A DNA stretch of 64,000 nucleotides from an uncultured Blautia sp. (GTDB lineage: Bacteria > Bacillota > Clostridia > Lachnospirales > Lachnospiraceae). The translations under genes were made by a program, and so were the position numbers. Position 1 is the first letter of the stretch. Each line of letters opens with the position of its first letter. The notes beneath the pieces were generated by a model. The model had not been told where the DNA came from, did no database searches, and saw only the letters and a program-made list of their open reading frames with translations. The DNA is taken from positions 1-64,000 of the forward strand of contig CALCDJ010000059.1 of NCBI GenBank assembly GCA_937900135.1, given 5' to 3'. Below are positions 13,785 to 23,429 of this stretch, in pieces.

Positions 13785-16088
13785 ATGAAAAGAAACGGCA
13801 GAAAGAAACTCTCGTATCTGGAAACGATTCGGGAATATAAGCGGGGAAAAAGGTGGTCTTTTCTTTTTCTTGTTATTTTTTCGACTGCAATAATTCTGTA
13901 TTCTGTGGTGAATATGATGAATATGAATTCCCAGGCAGAAAAAAGCGCCAGGGATTATGCGGATAAATTTACCAGTAAGATGGCCAATATGGTCACTCAG
14001 GAAATATCTTCTCAGAAGGTTATGGTATCCACTATTACAGATTCCATGGAACGTATCAAAATAATGGAGGATGATGGATCAGTACGGGAATTTCTGGAAA
14101 GAAAAAGAAATATCTGCGGGTTTGATTTTGTGGCTTACCAAGATATGGATAATCTGCAGCTTAATGTGGTGGGAAATATGCTGGAGATACCAGGTTGGGA
14201 TGCTTCCAGGAGACTCAACAGCAGACAGATTGATTATCTGTTAAGAAATAATTCCTGTATTGTGACCATTCAGGAATCGAATGTAATTTATCTGGCAGAA
14301 GTAAAAAAGGATAAAAAAAGAACGGGAGTTCTTTTTGCGGGAAATGATGCGGAAACCATGCGGGAAATCCTAAGTGAAAAAGGGATTGAGGATAAGAGTT
14401 ACAGCTGTGTGGTAAACAAGGATGGAAAGGTGATCCTGTCATCTGATTCTGCGGAACCCATTCATAATATGAATCAGGTCTTTGCAGATCGGACAGATTC
14501 CAGTCTGCAGGAAAAGATTTCTTATATGAAGAAGGATATTGCAGGCGGCGTACCGGGGATTTTTTCTTTTATATCCAGAAGAAATGAAAAGCTGTTTCTT
14601 TCTTATACTCCCATGAATATTAACGACTGGGTGATGCTTACGCTGATTCCAAACGATTTGTTTGCAGGAATTTCAGAGAAATACATGCAGAGAGCCTTTT
14701 GGTGTCTGGTTGGAACCGTTGTGGCATTTTTTGGCTTTTTATATCTGGCATTTCAGGAATATAATGCCAAGAGAAGAAGTCTGGAACGGATCGCTTTTTC
14801 TGATGATATTACAGGGGGAATCAATAACCGGGAGTTTCAAAACCGATTTGCCCAGCTGTGCAAGGTTACCGATCCGGCGCAGTATGCCATTGTCCTGATG
14901 GATGTAAAGGATTTTAAAGAAATCAACGAGCGGTTTGGTATTTCTGTAGGAAATAAAATGCTGAAATACTTTTATGATGTGATCGACGATCATATGAATG
15001 AGGAAAATCTGGAATTTGCAGTACGAAGTGAGTCAGATCATTTTTTCATGTGTATGAGGGAAACCTGTGAGGAAGAAATCCAGCGAAGACTGGATGAAAT
15101 TGTGGCTGATATCAACCGTTTTCAGAATCAGGAGCTTCCAGTTTGTAAGATTCAGTTTAAACAGGGTGGAAGTTTGGCAAAAGATGGAACGGCAGATATT
15201 GTGGCGCTCCAGGACCAGGCCAGAATGGCCATGAAAAACCGGAAACAAAGAAACCGGGAGGGATGTGTTTTTTATAATGAAGAGCTGGCGCAGAAGAAAA
15301 AATGGGAGAGAGACCTGGAAAACCGATTTGAAACTTCTCTGGAAAATCAGGAATTTTTGCCGTATATTCAGCCGAAGGTCAGCCTGAGCAAGGGCTGTGT
15401 TGTGGGTGGTGAAGTGCTGGTACGCTGGAAGCACCCGATTCGCGGATTTGTTTCTCCAGGGGAGTTTATTCCCATTCTGGAAGGCAATGGAAAAATCAAA
15501 AAGTTGGATCACTATATGTTTGAGCAGGCGTGTATCTGGCTTGATCGGAGACGCAGAGAGGGAAAACCTCTGTATCCTCTTTCTGTCAATCTGTCCAGAG
15601 TGCATTTCTTTGAAGAGAACTTTTTGAAGCCTTATCTGGACATTGCGGAGAAATATCAGATTGACAGAAGCCTTGTGGAATTTGAGATGACAGAAGGGAT
15701 TTTTTTTGATGAGGATGGGATAGAATGGGCAAGGCACAGGATTATGCAGATCCACCAGTATGGATTCCGATGTGCCATTGATGATTTCGGAATAGGCTAT
15801 TCGTCTCTGAGTACCATTCGGGAATTTGATATTGATACTCTGAAGCTGGATCGTTCCTTTTTCCAGAATCTGGAAAGCGAGAAAGCCAGAGGAATTCTGG
15901 CTTGTCTCGGTGAATTGGCCAATAGTCTTCATATCCAGACCGTTGCAGAGGGGATTGAGACCAGAGAACAGATTCAGCAGCTTCAGGCCATTGGTTGTGA
16001 TGTGATTCAGGGATATTACTTCTCCAAACCTCTTCCGATTCCCGAATTTGAGGCATGGGCAGACAGTTTTTTATGCAGGGAGGTATAA
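13785..16088 (+). CDS. Membrane sensor protein with degenerate GGDEF and intact EAL domain (probable c-di-GMP phosphodiesterase)
   Basis: Two membrane spans (about residues 26-46 and 308-328) flank an extracytoplasmic sensory domain of about 260 residues (dCache-like). A GGDEF-fold domain follows, whose active-site loop reads SESDH instead of GGDEF, so cyclase activity is unlikely. The C-terminal EAL domain keeps EVLVRW, SVNLS, FEMTEG, IDDFGIGYSSL, LKLDRSF, VAEGIE and QGYYFSKP, the metal and catalytic positions of active phosphodiesterases. It should degrade c-di-GMP to pGpG, perhaps with the dead GGDEF sensing GTP. Its own mRNA leader carries a c-di-GMP-I riboswitch, so the second messenger probably controls expression of the enzyme that removes it. 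A single gene; dgt follows with its own leader. Confidence 0.9.
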   Translation: MKRNGRKKLSYLETIREYKRGKRWSFLFLVIFSTAIILYSVVNMMNMNSQAEKSARDYADKFTSKMANMVTQEISSQKVMVSTITDSMERIKIMEDDGSVREFLERKRNICGFDFVAYQDMDNLQLNVVGNMLEIPGWDASRRLNSRQIDYLLRNNSCIVTIQESNVIYLAEVKKDKKRTGVLFAGNDAETMREILSEKGIEDKSYSCVVNKDGKVILSSDSAEPIHNMNQVFADRTDSSLQEKISYMKKDIAGGVPGIFSFISRRNEKLFLSYTPMNINDWVMLTLIPNDLFAGISEKYMQRAFWCLVGTVVAFFGFLYLAFQEYNAKRRSLERIAFSDDITGGINNREFQNRFAQLCKVTDPAQYAIVLMDVKDFKEINERFGISVGNKMLKYFYDVIDDHMNEENLEFAVRSESDHFFMCMRETCEEEIQRRLDEIVADINRFQNQELPVCKIQFKQGGSLAKDGTADIVALQDQARMAMKNRKQRNREGCVFYNEELAQKKKWERDLENRFETSLENQEFLPYIQPKVSLSKGCVVGGEVLVRWKHPIRGFVSPGEFIPILEGNGKIKKLDHYMFEQACIWLDRRRREGKPLYPLSVNLSRVHFFEENFLKPYLDIAEKYQIDRSLVEFEMTEGIFFDEDGIEWARHRIMQIHQYGFRCAIDDFGIGYSSLSTIREFDIDTLKLDRSFFQNLESEKARGILACLGELANSLHIQTVAEGIETREQIQQLQAIGCDVIQGYYFSKPLPIPEFEAWADSFLCREV

Positions 16089-16185
16089 AAAAGGAATTTT
16101 TTTTGAAAAAAAGAGGAATTTGTGACTTTGTGTAGAATATAATTAATAAGAGACTTTTTTGTTGCTGCTGTCGGAGGAACTGCTT

Positions 16186-17196
16186 ATGAATATCAGAGAA
16201 AGCATGGAACAGTGGGAAATAGAGAATCTGAGTCCTTATGCGGCTCACAGCGCCCATTCCAGAGGCAGAGAGCGGACAGAGGAAGAATGTGATATCCGGA
16301 CGGTTTATCAGAGAGACCGGGATCGAATCCTGCATTGTAAGGCGTTTCGGCGGCTGAAGGATAAGACGCAGGTGTTTCTGGCTCCCCAGGGAGATCATTA
16401 CCGGAATCGTCTGACCCACACGTTGGAGGTATCACAGATTGCCCGTACCATTGCCAAGGCATTGCGGCTGAATGAAGATCTGGTGGAAGCCATTGCTCTT
16501 GGACATGATCTGGGGCATACGCCCTTTGGTCATGCAGGAGAGTATGCGCTGAATCAGGTGAATCCAGAAGGCTTTGCCCATTTTAAGCAGAGTGTTCGTG
16601 TGGTTCAGATCCTGGAGAAGAACGGAGAAGGGCTGAATCTCACCTGGGAGGTGAGAAACGGAATTGCCAATCACCGTACCAGCGGTCATCCTGTTACACT
16701 GGAAGGACAGATTGTGCGGCTGGCGGATAAGATTGCATATATTCATCACGATATGGACGATGCCCAGCGGGCAGGAATCCTGACGGAGGATGACATTCCC
16801 ATTACCCTTCGGATGCTTTTGGGATATACCACAAGAGAGCGCCTGAATACCTTTGTACACGATATTATTGCAAACAGTCTCCATAAAGATTCCATTTGTA
16901 TGTCCCCTGAAATTCAGGAGGCGATGATGGATCTTCGGGCGATTATGTTCCAGAATGTATACGAAAATCCTGTAGCGAAAAAGGAGGAACAGAAAGCCAT
17001 TAAAATGCTCACGGAATTATACGAATATTATAGTGATCATCCCGATGCCATGTCCCGGGAATACAGGGAAATGGTATTTCTGAAAGGGGAGAAGAAGTCA
17101 CGGGCAGTCTGTGATTATCTTTCCGGGATGACAGATCAGTATTCCATGGATAAATTCCGGGAGATCTACATACCCAAAGCATGGGAGGTTTATTAA
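16186..17196 (+). CDS. dgt: dGTPase-family deoxynucleotide triphosphohydrolase
   Basis: An HD-domain nucleotidohydrolase of the Dgt family, which converts dNTPs (typically dGTP) to the deoxynucleoside and triphosphate. The metal ligands are visible: RLTHTLEV near residue 67 (His), LGHDLGHTPFGH near 105 (His-Asp and His), and the later DKIAYIHHDMDD near 190. ATG 16186 follows a GGAGGA site; the frame is open 27 bp upstream but without a ribosome site. It heads the classic Lachnospiraceae order dgt-dnaG-rpoD, placing dNTP control with replication priming. A TATAAT at 16138-16143 is a likely -10 box, though no clear -35 is seen. Confidence 0.9.
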   Translation: MNIRESMEQWEIENLSPYAAHSAHSRGRERTEEECDIRTVYQRDRDRILHCKAFRRLKDKTQVFLAPQGDHYRNRLTHTLEVSQIARTIAKALRLNEDLVEAIALGHDLGHTPFGHAGEYALNQVNPEGFAHFKQSVRVVQILEKNGEGLNLTWEVRNGIANHRTSGHPVTLEGQIVRLADKIAYIHHDMDDAQRAGILTEDDIPITLRMLLGYTTRERLNTFVHDIIANSLHKDSICMSPEIQEAMMDLRAIMFQNVYENPVAKKEEQKAIKMLTELYEYYSDHPDAMSREYREMVFLKGEKKSRAVCDYLSGMTDQYSMDKFREIYIPKAWEVY

Positions 17197-17208
17197 AGGA
17201 GGACAGCC

Positions 17209-19005
17209 ATGCGCTATTCAGACGATATCATTGAAGAAGTACGTATGAAAAATGATATTGTAGATGTCATATCCCAATATGTGAAACTAACCAGAAAGGG
17301 CAGCTCCTATTTTGGTCTTTGTCCTTTCCATAACGAAAAAACAGCCTCCTTTTCCGTGACGCCTGCCAAGCAGATGTATTACTGTTTTGGCTGCGGAGCA
17401 GGCGGCAATGTTTTTAATTTCATCATGGAGTATGAGAATTTTACCTTTGGAGAAGCGTTGAAATTTCTGGCAGATCGAGCCGGGGTAATACTTCCTCAGA
17501 TGGAATACTCCAAAGAAGCAAAAGAAAAGGCAGAGCGAAAGGCAGCTCTTCTGGAAATTAATAAAAAAGCAGCTCAGTATTTTTATTATCAGCTCAGAAG
17601 AGAAGGCGGAGCATCTGCCTGGAACTATCTCACGGGAAGAGGGTTAAGTGAAGAAACCATCCAGAAATTCGGATTGGGCTATTCTGATAAATACAGCGAT
17701 GATCTGTACCGGTTTTTGAAATCAAAGAATTACAGTGACGAACTTTTGCGGGACTCCGGTCTGTTTAACATAGATGAGCGTCACGGGATGTATGATAAGT
17801 TTTGGAACCGGGTAATTTTTCCCATTATGGATGTGAATAACCGGGTGATTGGATTCGGCGGCCGTGTTATGGGAGACGGAAAACCGAAATACCTGAATTC
17901 ACCGGAAACGAAGATTTTTGACAAGAGCCGGAATTTGTACGGATTGAATCTGGCGAGAACAACAAGAAAGAAGTATCTGATCCTGTGTGAAGGCTATATG
18001 GATGTGATTGCCATGCATCAGGCAGGGTTTACCAATGCGGTGGCTTCTTTGGGAACTGCATTGACGTCTGGGCATGCCAGCCTTCTGAAGCGTTATACCC
18101 AGGAGGTACTGCTTCTTTATGACAGCGATGAGGCAGGTGTGAGAGCTACGCTTCGAGGCATTCCCATTCTTCGGGAAGCCGGCGTAAATTCTCGTGTGGT
18201 AGATTTAAATCCGTATAAGGACCCGGATGAATTTATTAAAAATCAGGGGCCGGAGGCTTTTGAGGAACGTCTGAATCAGGCCATGGACAGTTTTATGTTC
18301 CGGGTAGCTGTTTCAGAACGGGAATATCCCATGGAAGAACCTCAGGGTCAGAACCGTTTCTTTGAGCATTGTGCATCTTTGCTTTTGGAACTGGGAGATG
18401 AACTGGAACGGAACCTGTATATTGAAGCAATCGTAAAAAAATATAAAGGCCGTTACGGCATCAGCAGTGAAGATCTGCGAAAAAGAGTAAATACCCTGGC
18501 GATTCGGGGAACCCGGGCAGAAAACCGGATTCAGCCAAAGAGCACAGGACCGGAGAAGAAACAGAAGGAATCTGCTTCGGACAAGGCCCAAAAACTGATG
18601 CTTACCTGGCTGGTTACTTATCCGGGGATTTTTGATACCGTGGAGAAGTACCTGACACCGGAGGACTTTGTAGTTCCTCTTTACCGGAAGGTAGCTGGGA
18701 TGCTGTATGAGCAGAGGAAGGAAGGAGAGGTAAATCCTGCAAGGCTGATGAATGTCTTTACAGACAGTGAGGAACAGAGAGAGGTAGCTTCTCTTTTTAA
18801 CGCCACCATTCATCTGGAGAATCAGCAGGAACAGAATCGGGCATTTGCAGATGCGCTCCTTCGGATCAAGGGGGAGAGCCTTGCAGAGCGGAACCGAAAC
18901 TGGGACCCCACAGACATGAAGGGTCTTCAGGAACTGATCAAAGCAAAAAAAGATTTGGAAGAACTGGGGCGAAAACGCCATGAACTGCATATTTCTTTTG
19001 AATAA
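17209..19005 (+). CDS. dnaG: DNA primase
   Basis: Primase synthesises RNA primers for lagging-strand replication. The N-terminal zinc-binding domain shows CPFH...CFGC (about residues 41-65). The catalytic core carries EGYMD (TOPRIM, near 264), then YDSDEAG near 306, with DPDE further on. The C-terminal region is the DnaB-interacting helical bundle, moderately conserved. Length (598 aa) is typical. It starts 12 bp after dgt with an AAAGGAGG site and is followed 39 bp later by rpoD, forming the macromolecular synthesis operon. Confidence 0.95.
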   Translation: MRYSDDIIEEVRMKNDIVDVISQYVKLTRKGSSYFGLCPFHNEKTASFSVTPAKQMYYCFGCGAGGNVFNFIMEYENFTFGEALKFLADRAGVILPQMEYSKEAKEKAERKAALLEINKKAAQYFYYQLRREGGASAWNYLTGRGLSEETIQKFGLGYSDKYSDDLYRFLKSKNYSDELLRDSGLFNIDERHGMYDKFWNRVIFPIMDVNNRVIGFGGRVMGDGKPKYLNSPETKIFDKSRNLYGLNLARTTRKKYLILCEGYMDVIAMHQAGFTNAVASLGTALTSGHASLLKRYTQEVLLLYDSDEAGVRATLRGIPILREAGVNSRVVDLNPYKDPDEFIKNQGPEAFEERLNQAMDSFMFRVAVSEREYPMEEPQGQNRFFEHCASLLLELGDELERNLYIEAIVKKYKGRYGISSEDLRKRVNTLAIRGTRAENRIQPKSTGPEKKQKESASDKAQKLMLTWLVTYPGIFDTVEKYLTPEDFVVPLYRKVAGMLYEQRKEGEVNPARLMNVFTDSEEQREVASLFNATIHLENQQEQNRAFADALLRIKGESLAERNRNWDPTDMKGLQELIKAKKDLEELGRKRHELHISFE

Positions 19006-19044
19006 GGATAAAATATAAACACTATATGGAGGTATAGAGCACCT

Positions 19045-20169
19045 ATGGAAATGAATATGGGTAAATTCAGCGAGAAACTGGTAGGGCTTTTGGAGCTTGC
19101 CAAGAAAAGAAAAAACGTACTGGAATATCAGGAGATCAATGACTTCTTTAAAGATCAGCCCCTGGAAGTGGAGCAGATGGAAAAGGTCTTTGACTTTCTG
19201 GAAGCCAGCGGCGTGGATGTTCTCCGCATTACCGAAAATGTGGATGAACTGATTCTGGATGACGATATGGACATCGACAAGCTGGATGAAGAAGATGAGG
19301 TGGAACTGGATAAGATCGACCTGTCTGTACCGGAAGGTGTCAGCATTGAGGATCCTGTTCGTATGTACCTGAAAGAAATCGGCAAGGTCAGTCTTCTTAC
19401 TGCAGAAGAAGAGATTGAACTGGCAAAACGGATGGAAGAAGGAGACGAAAGCGCCAAGAAACGTCTGGCAGAAGCCAATCTCCGTCTGGTTGTCAGCATT
19501 GCCAAGAGATATGTGGGACGTGGAATGCTGTTTCTGGATCTGATCCAGGAAGGAAACTTAGGTCTGATCAAGGCAGTGGAAAAATTCGACTACCGAAAAG
19601 GATATAAATTCAGTACCTATGCAACCTGGTGGATTCGTCAGGCCATTACAAGAGCCATTGCAGACCAGGCGCGTACCATCCGAATTCCTGTGCATATGGT
19701 GGAAACCATCAACAAGTTGATCCGGGTTTCCCGTCAGCTTCTTCAGGAACTGGGACGTGAGCCGTCTCCGGAAGAAATTGCAGAGGAAATGGACATGTCT
19801 GTGGATCGTGTACGGGAAATCCTGAAAATTTCCCAGGAACCGGTATCTCTGGAAACACCAATCGGAGAAGAGGAAGACAGCCATCTTGGTGATTTTATTC
19901 AGGATGATAATGTACCAGTTCCGGCAGATGCAGCAGCCTTTACACTTTTGAAGGAACAGCTGGTAGAGGTTCTGGGAACCCTTACAGACAGAGAACAGAA
20001 AGTGCTCCGTCTTCGTTTTGGACTGGATGATGGACGTGCCCGTACGCTGGAAGAAGTGGGTAAGGAATTCAATGTTACCAGAGAGCGTATCCGTCAGATT
20101 GAAGCTAAGGCTCTTCGTAAGCTGCGCCACCCAAGCCGCAGCCGGAAACTGAAGGACTATCTGGACTAA
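19045..20169 (+). CDS. rpoD: Primary sigma factor (sigma-70/SigA)
   Basis: The housekeeping sigma factor. A short acidic N-terminus replaces the long insertion of proteobacterial RpoD, as usual in Firmicutes. Region 1.2 (DPVRMYLKEIG, near 106) and region 2 with the -10-reading helix (GYKFSTYATWWIRQAI, near 185) are intact. Regions 3 and 4.2 (TLEEVGKEFNVTRERIRQIE, near 335) are also present. It would recognise TTGACA/TATAAT promoters, matching the promoters seen across the window. The GGAGG site lies about 13 bp before ATG 19045; ATG 19054 is possible. Confidence 0.95.
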   Translation: MEMNMGKFSEKLVGLLELAKKRKNVLEYQEINDFFKDQPLEVEQMEKVFDFLEASGVDVLRITENVDELILDDDMDIDKLDEEDEVELDKIDLSVPEGVSIEDPVRMYLKEIGKVSLLTAEEEIELAKRMEEGDESAKKRLAEANLRLVVSIAKRYVGRGMLFLDLIQEGNLGLIKAVEKFDYRKGYKFSTYATWWIRQAITRAIADQARTIRIPVHMVETINKLIRVSRQLLQELGREPSPEEIAEEMDMSVDRVREILKISQEPVSLETPIGEEEDSHLGDFIQDDNVPVPADAAAFTLLKEQLVEVLGTLTDREQKVLRLRFGLDDGRARTLEEVGKEFNVTRERIRQIEAKALRKLRHPSRSRKLKDYLD

Positions 20170-20181
20170 GGAGGCAGGCAG

Positions 20182-20946
20182 ATGCAGTTATCCTTACGTC
20201 TGGAAGCCATTGCAGGAATGGTGTCAGAAGGAAATCGGCTGGTGGATGTGGGCTGTGACCATGGATACCTTCCGGTATACCTGGTACAGGAAAAGAAGAT
20301 TCCAAAGGCCATTGCCATGGATGTGAGAGAAGGCCCTCTTTCCAGGGCCAGAGAACATATTTCACAGTATGGCCTGGACCAATACATAGAAACGCGGCTT
20401 TCCGATGGATTGCAGGCTCTGAAGGAAGGGGAGGGGGACACCCTTGTGATCGCCGGTATGGGCGGCCCTCTGATGGAGCGAATCCTGACGGAAGGGGAGC
20501 TGGTGAGAGAAAGCTTTTCGGAGCTGATCTTACAGCCCCAGTCGGACATTCCTCATTTCCGCAGATTTATCCGGGAGGCCGGATGGGAGATTGTGGAGGA
20601 AGAACTGATTCTGGAGGACGGTAAATTTTATCCAATGATGAAGGCAGAGAAAGGAAAAGCTCTGCCTTTGCCGCCTTATACAGAACAGGAACTGCGTTTC
20701 GGCAGACTTCTTCTGAAGGAACGTCATCCCGTTCTTTTGAAGTATCTTTTGCGGGAACTCCGGCTTTGCCGGGAAATCCAGGAAAAGCTTGGTACAGCCC
20801 CAAAAGAGAATGCAAGGAAGCGTCAGGAAGAAGTAAAGGAGGATGAGCAGCAGATTCTGGCTGCTTTACAATTATATGAAGATTACAGAATTGACGGATT
20901 ATCTGGAGACACATTATCCGGCGAAGGCAGCAGAGGACTGGGATAA
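20182..20946 (+). CDS. trmK: tRNA (adenine-22 N1)-methyltransferase
   Basis: An SAM-dependent methyltransferase of the TrmK (YqfN) family, which makes m1A22 in tRNAs. Motif I is VDVGCDHGYLPVYL (near residue 20) and the catalytic-loop region reads VIAGMGGPLMERIL (near 90), followed by LILQPQSD and the C-terminal helical extension typical of TrmK. It starts 12 bp after rpoD with a GGAGG site. Its last 71 bp overlap the next gene in a different frame, an unusually long overlap suggesting translational coupling. The TrmK/Nif3-like pairing is common in Firmicutes. Confidence 0.88.
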   Translation: MQLSLRLEAIAGMVSEGNRLVDVGCDHGYLPVYLVQEKKIPKAIAMDVREGPLSRAREHISQYGLDQYIETRLSDGLQALKEGEGDTLVIAGMGGPLMERILTEGELVRESFSELILQPQSDIPHFRRFIREAGWEIVEEELILEDGKFYPMMKAEKGKALPLPPYTEQELRFGRLLLKERHPVLLKYLLRELRLCREIQEKLGTAPKENARKRQEEVKEDEQQILAALQLYEDYRIDGLSGDTLSGEGSRGLG

Positions 20947-21658
20947 TGTGGGACTTCTTGTGGGAGATGACCGCGGTGAGACAGAGCATGTGTTTTTGGC
21001 CCTGGATCTGACGGAAGAGGTTCTTGAGGAAGCAGAGGAAGCAGGAGCGGACTTTATCCTCACCCATCATCCCATGATTTTCTCCGGAATCAAAAAGATT
21101 AATAATCACACTTTTACAGGGAGAAAAATCCTTTCCCTGATCCAGAAGCATATTTCCTGCTATGCCATGCATACCAATTATGATGTGCTGGGAATGGCAG
21201 AGTTAAGCGGAGCATATTTGCATCTTTCTCATACTCAGGTGCTTTCTGTGACTGAGGAGAGGGAAGAGGGGGCAGAAGGCTTTGGCCGTGTGGGAATGCT
21301 GCCCCGCAAAATGACGCTGGAGGAGTGTGCCCGTTTTGTAAAGGAAGCATATAGACTTTCGGATGTAAAGGTTTATGGAGATCTTTCCATGGAAGTGGAG
21401 CGGGCAGCTGTCTGCACCGGTTCTGGAAAGAGTATGATCCAGGAGGCCATCCGAAGCGGAGCCCAGGTATATGTGACTGGAGATATCGATCATCATACAG
21501 GAATCGATACGGTTGCAAAAGGCCTTGCCCTGATCGATGCAGGACATTATGGAACCGAATATATATTTATGGAAGCGATGAAACAGGAGCTTACCAGGGC
21601 ATTTCCTTCGCTTAAGGTATCCTGCGCGAAGGTCAGAACCCCGTATACGATTCTCTGA
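20876..21658 (+). CDS. Nif3-like dinuclear metal centre protein (GTP cyclohydrolase 1 type 2 family)
   Basis: The Nif3/YqfO family signature is clear. Metal-binding motifs ILTHHPMIF (near residue 62) and MHTNYD (near 100) are present, as are the C-terminal YVTGDIDHH and IDAGHYGTE motifs that complete the dinuclear site. Biochemical function is uncertain in the family; the GTP cyclohydrolase label is by homology only. ATG 20876 lies inside trmK and the protein aligns with the family from MKITELTDYLE. Length (260 aa) matches the short form without the central insert found in Bacillus YqfO. Confidence 0.88.
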   Translation: MKITELTDYLETHYPAKAAEDWDNVGLLVGDDRGETEHVFLALDLTEEVLEEAEEAGADFILTHHPMIFSGIKKINNHTFTGRKILSLIQKHISCYAMHTNYDVLGMAELSGAYLHLSHTQVLSVTEEREEGAEGFGRVGMLPRKMTLEECARFVKEAYRLSDVKVYGDLSMEVERAAVCTGSGKSMIQEAIRSGAQVYVTGDIDHHTGIDTVAKGLALIDAGHYGTEYIFMEAMKQELTRAFPSLKVSCAKVRTPYTIL

Positions 21659-21702
21659 AAACAATTTCATGATTGCGCTCTATGGAATAAGGAGGGTATG
21701 GT

Positions 21703-23370
21703 ATGGACAACGATACAAAGAAAGTGACGATCTTAGGGGAAACAAAGGAATATCCCAGGGGAGTGAGCTTTGCCCGGATCGTAGAGGAGTATGAAGATAC
21801 AGAAGGTGCTCCCATTATTCTGGTAAAGGCCAACGGAAAACTTCGGGAGCTTCATAAGCACCTGAAAGAAGACTGTACGCTGGAATTTATTACCACAAAG
21901 GATGAGATCGGATATCAGACTTATCGAAGAAGCGCCTGTCTGATTCTGTTAAAGGCAATTTATGATGTGGCAGGAAAAGAAAATATTGATAAAGTGGTGA
22001 TTCATTATTCCGTGGGAAGCGGATTCTACTTTACCATGGAGGGAAGCCGCATTCTGAATCAGGAATTTCTTTCCCTTGTAAAAGAAAAAATGAGAGAAAT
22101 CGTGGATGCCAGAACGCCAATCCTGAAACGAAGCGTCAGTACAGACGAAGCCATTGCTCTGTTTCATAAGCATCATATGTATGATAAAGAAAAAATGTTC
22201 CGTTACCGCAGAGTTTCCAGAGTCAACATTTACAGCATTGATAATTTTGAAGATTACTATTATGGCTATATGGCCAGCCATGCAGGGTATGTGCAGGTCT
22301 TTGATCTGAAGCTTTATGATGAAGGCTTTGTACTTCTCCTTCCGGAACGAAAAAATCCCGGGGTGCTTCCGCCATTTGCGCCCAACGAAAAGATTTTTCA
22401 GGTACAGAAGGAATCCAGAGAGTGGAGCGAACGTTTGGATATTGCTACAGTGGGTGAACTGAACGACCAGATCGTCAAAAAGGGCATCCGAAATATCCTG
22501 TTGATCCAGGAAGCTCTTCAGGAGGCTAAAATTTCCCGGATTGCCCAGCAGATTGTGGAAGCAGGGAATAAGAAGTTTATTATGATCGCAGGCCCTTCCT
22601 CCTCAGGAAAAACCACATTTTCCTATCGACTTTCCACTCAGCTTTCGGCTCATGGCATGAAACCTCATCCCATAGCAGTGGATAATTATTTTGTGGATCG
22701 TGAAAACACACCGCTGGACGAGTTTGGAGAAAAAGACTATGAATGCCTGGAAGCCATTGACGTGGAACAGTTTAACCAGGATATGCTGGCCCTGTTAAAT
22801 GGAGAGCGGGTGGAACTTCCCGTCTTTAACTTTAAGACAGGCAAAAGAGAGTACAAAGGGGATTACCTGAAGCTGGGAAAAGAGGATGTACTGGTGATCG
22901 AAGGCATTCACGGACTCAATGACCGATTAAGCTATGCCCTTCCAAAAGAAAATAAATTTAAGATCTATATCAGCGCGCTGACCCAGTTGAATATTGATGA
23001 GCACAACCGGATTCCAACCACAGACGGACGTCTGATCCGGCGGCTGGTACGGGATGCCCGTACACGGGGCACTTCTGCCAAGGATACCATTGCCAGATGG
23101 CCTTCTGTGAGAAGGGGAGAAGAAAAAAATATCTTCCCATTCCAGGAAGAAGCAGATGCCATGTTCAATTCTGCACTGGTCTATGAGCTGGCCTGCCTGA
23201 AGGTTTATGCAGAGCCGCTGCTTTTTGGAATTGATAAGGATGCGCCGGAATATCTGGAAGCAAAACGGCTTTTGAAATTCTTCGATTATTGTGTGGCAGT
23301 ACCCAGTGAAGAAATTCCCAACAATTCCATTTTAAGGGAGTTTGTGGGAGGCAGCTGTTTTAATGTATAG
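21703..23370 (+). CDS. TGS-domain nucleoside (uridine) kinase family protein
   Basis: Three modules are seen: an N-terminal TGS domain (about 1-65), a threonyl-tRNA-synthetase second-additional-domain-like region (about 70-200), and a P-loop kinase of the uridine kinase/phosphoribulokinase family. The kinase has Walker A AGPSSSGKTTF near 299 and VDNYFVDRENTP near 325. VIEGIHGLND follows near 398. This fusion is common in Clostridia and is annotated as nucleoside or uridine kinase; the TGS/SAD part suggests RNA or nucleotide sensing, unproven. An AAGGAGGG site precedes ATG 21703. It is the last coding gene before rnpB. Confidence 0.85.
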   Translation: MDNDTKKVTILGETKEYPRGVSFARIVEEYEDTEGAPIILVKANGKLRELHKHLKEDCTLEFITTKDEIGYQTYRRSACLILLKAIYDVAGKENIDKVVIHYSVGSGFYFTMEGSRILNQEFLSLVKEKMREIVDARTPILKRSVSTDEAIALFHKHHMYDKEKMFRYRRVSRVNIYSIDNFEDYYYGYMASHAGYVQVFDLKLYDEGFVLLLPERKNPGVLPPFAPNEKIFQVQKESREWSERLDIATVGELNDQIVKKGIRNILLIQEALQEAKISRIAQQIVEAGNKKFIMIAGPSSSGKTTFSYRLSTQLSAHGMKPHPIAVDNYFVDRENTPLDEFGEKDYECLEAIDVEQFNQDMLALLNGERVELPVFNFKTGKREYKGDYLKLGKEDVLVIEGIHGLNDRLSYALPKENKFKIYISALTQLNIDEHNRIPTTDGRLIRRLVRDARTRGTSAKDTIARWPSVRRGEEKNIFPFQEEADAMFNSALVYELACLKVYAEPLLFGIDKDAPEYLEAKRLLKFFDYCVAVPSEEIPNNSILREFVGGSCFNV

Positions 23371-23394
23371 CAGGTGAAAGGAAAATAATTTTTC

Positions 23395-23423
23395 TTTACA
23401 TCTGTATGGATTCATGCTAGAAT
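23395..23423 (+). promoter_or_regulatory. Promoter of rnpB
   Basis: TTTACA (23395-23400), a 17-bp spacer and TAGAAT (23418-23423) end 6 bp before the predicted 5' end of RNase P RNA. Confidence 0.8.
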
Positions 23424-23429
23424 AGCAGG

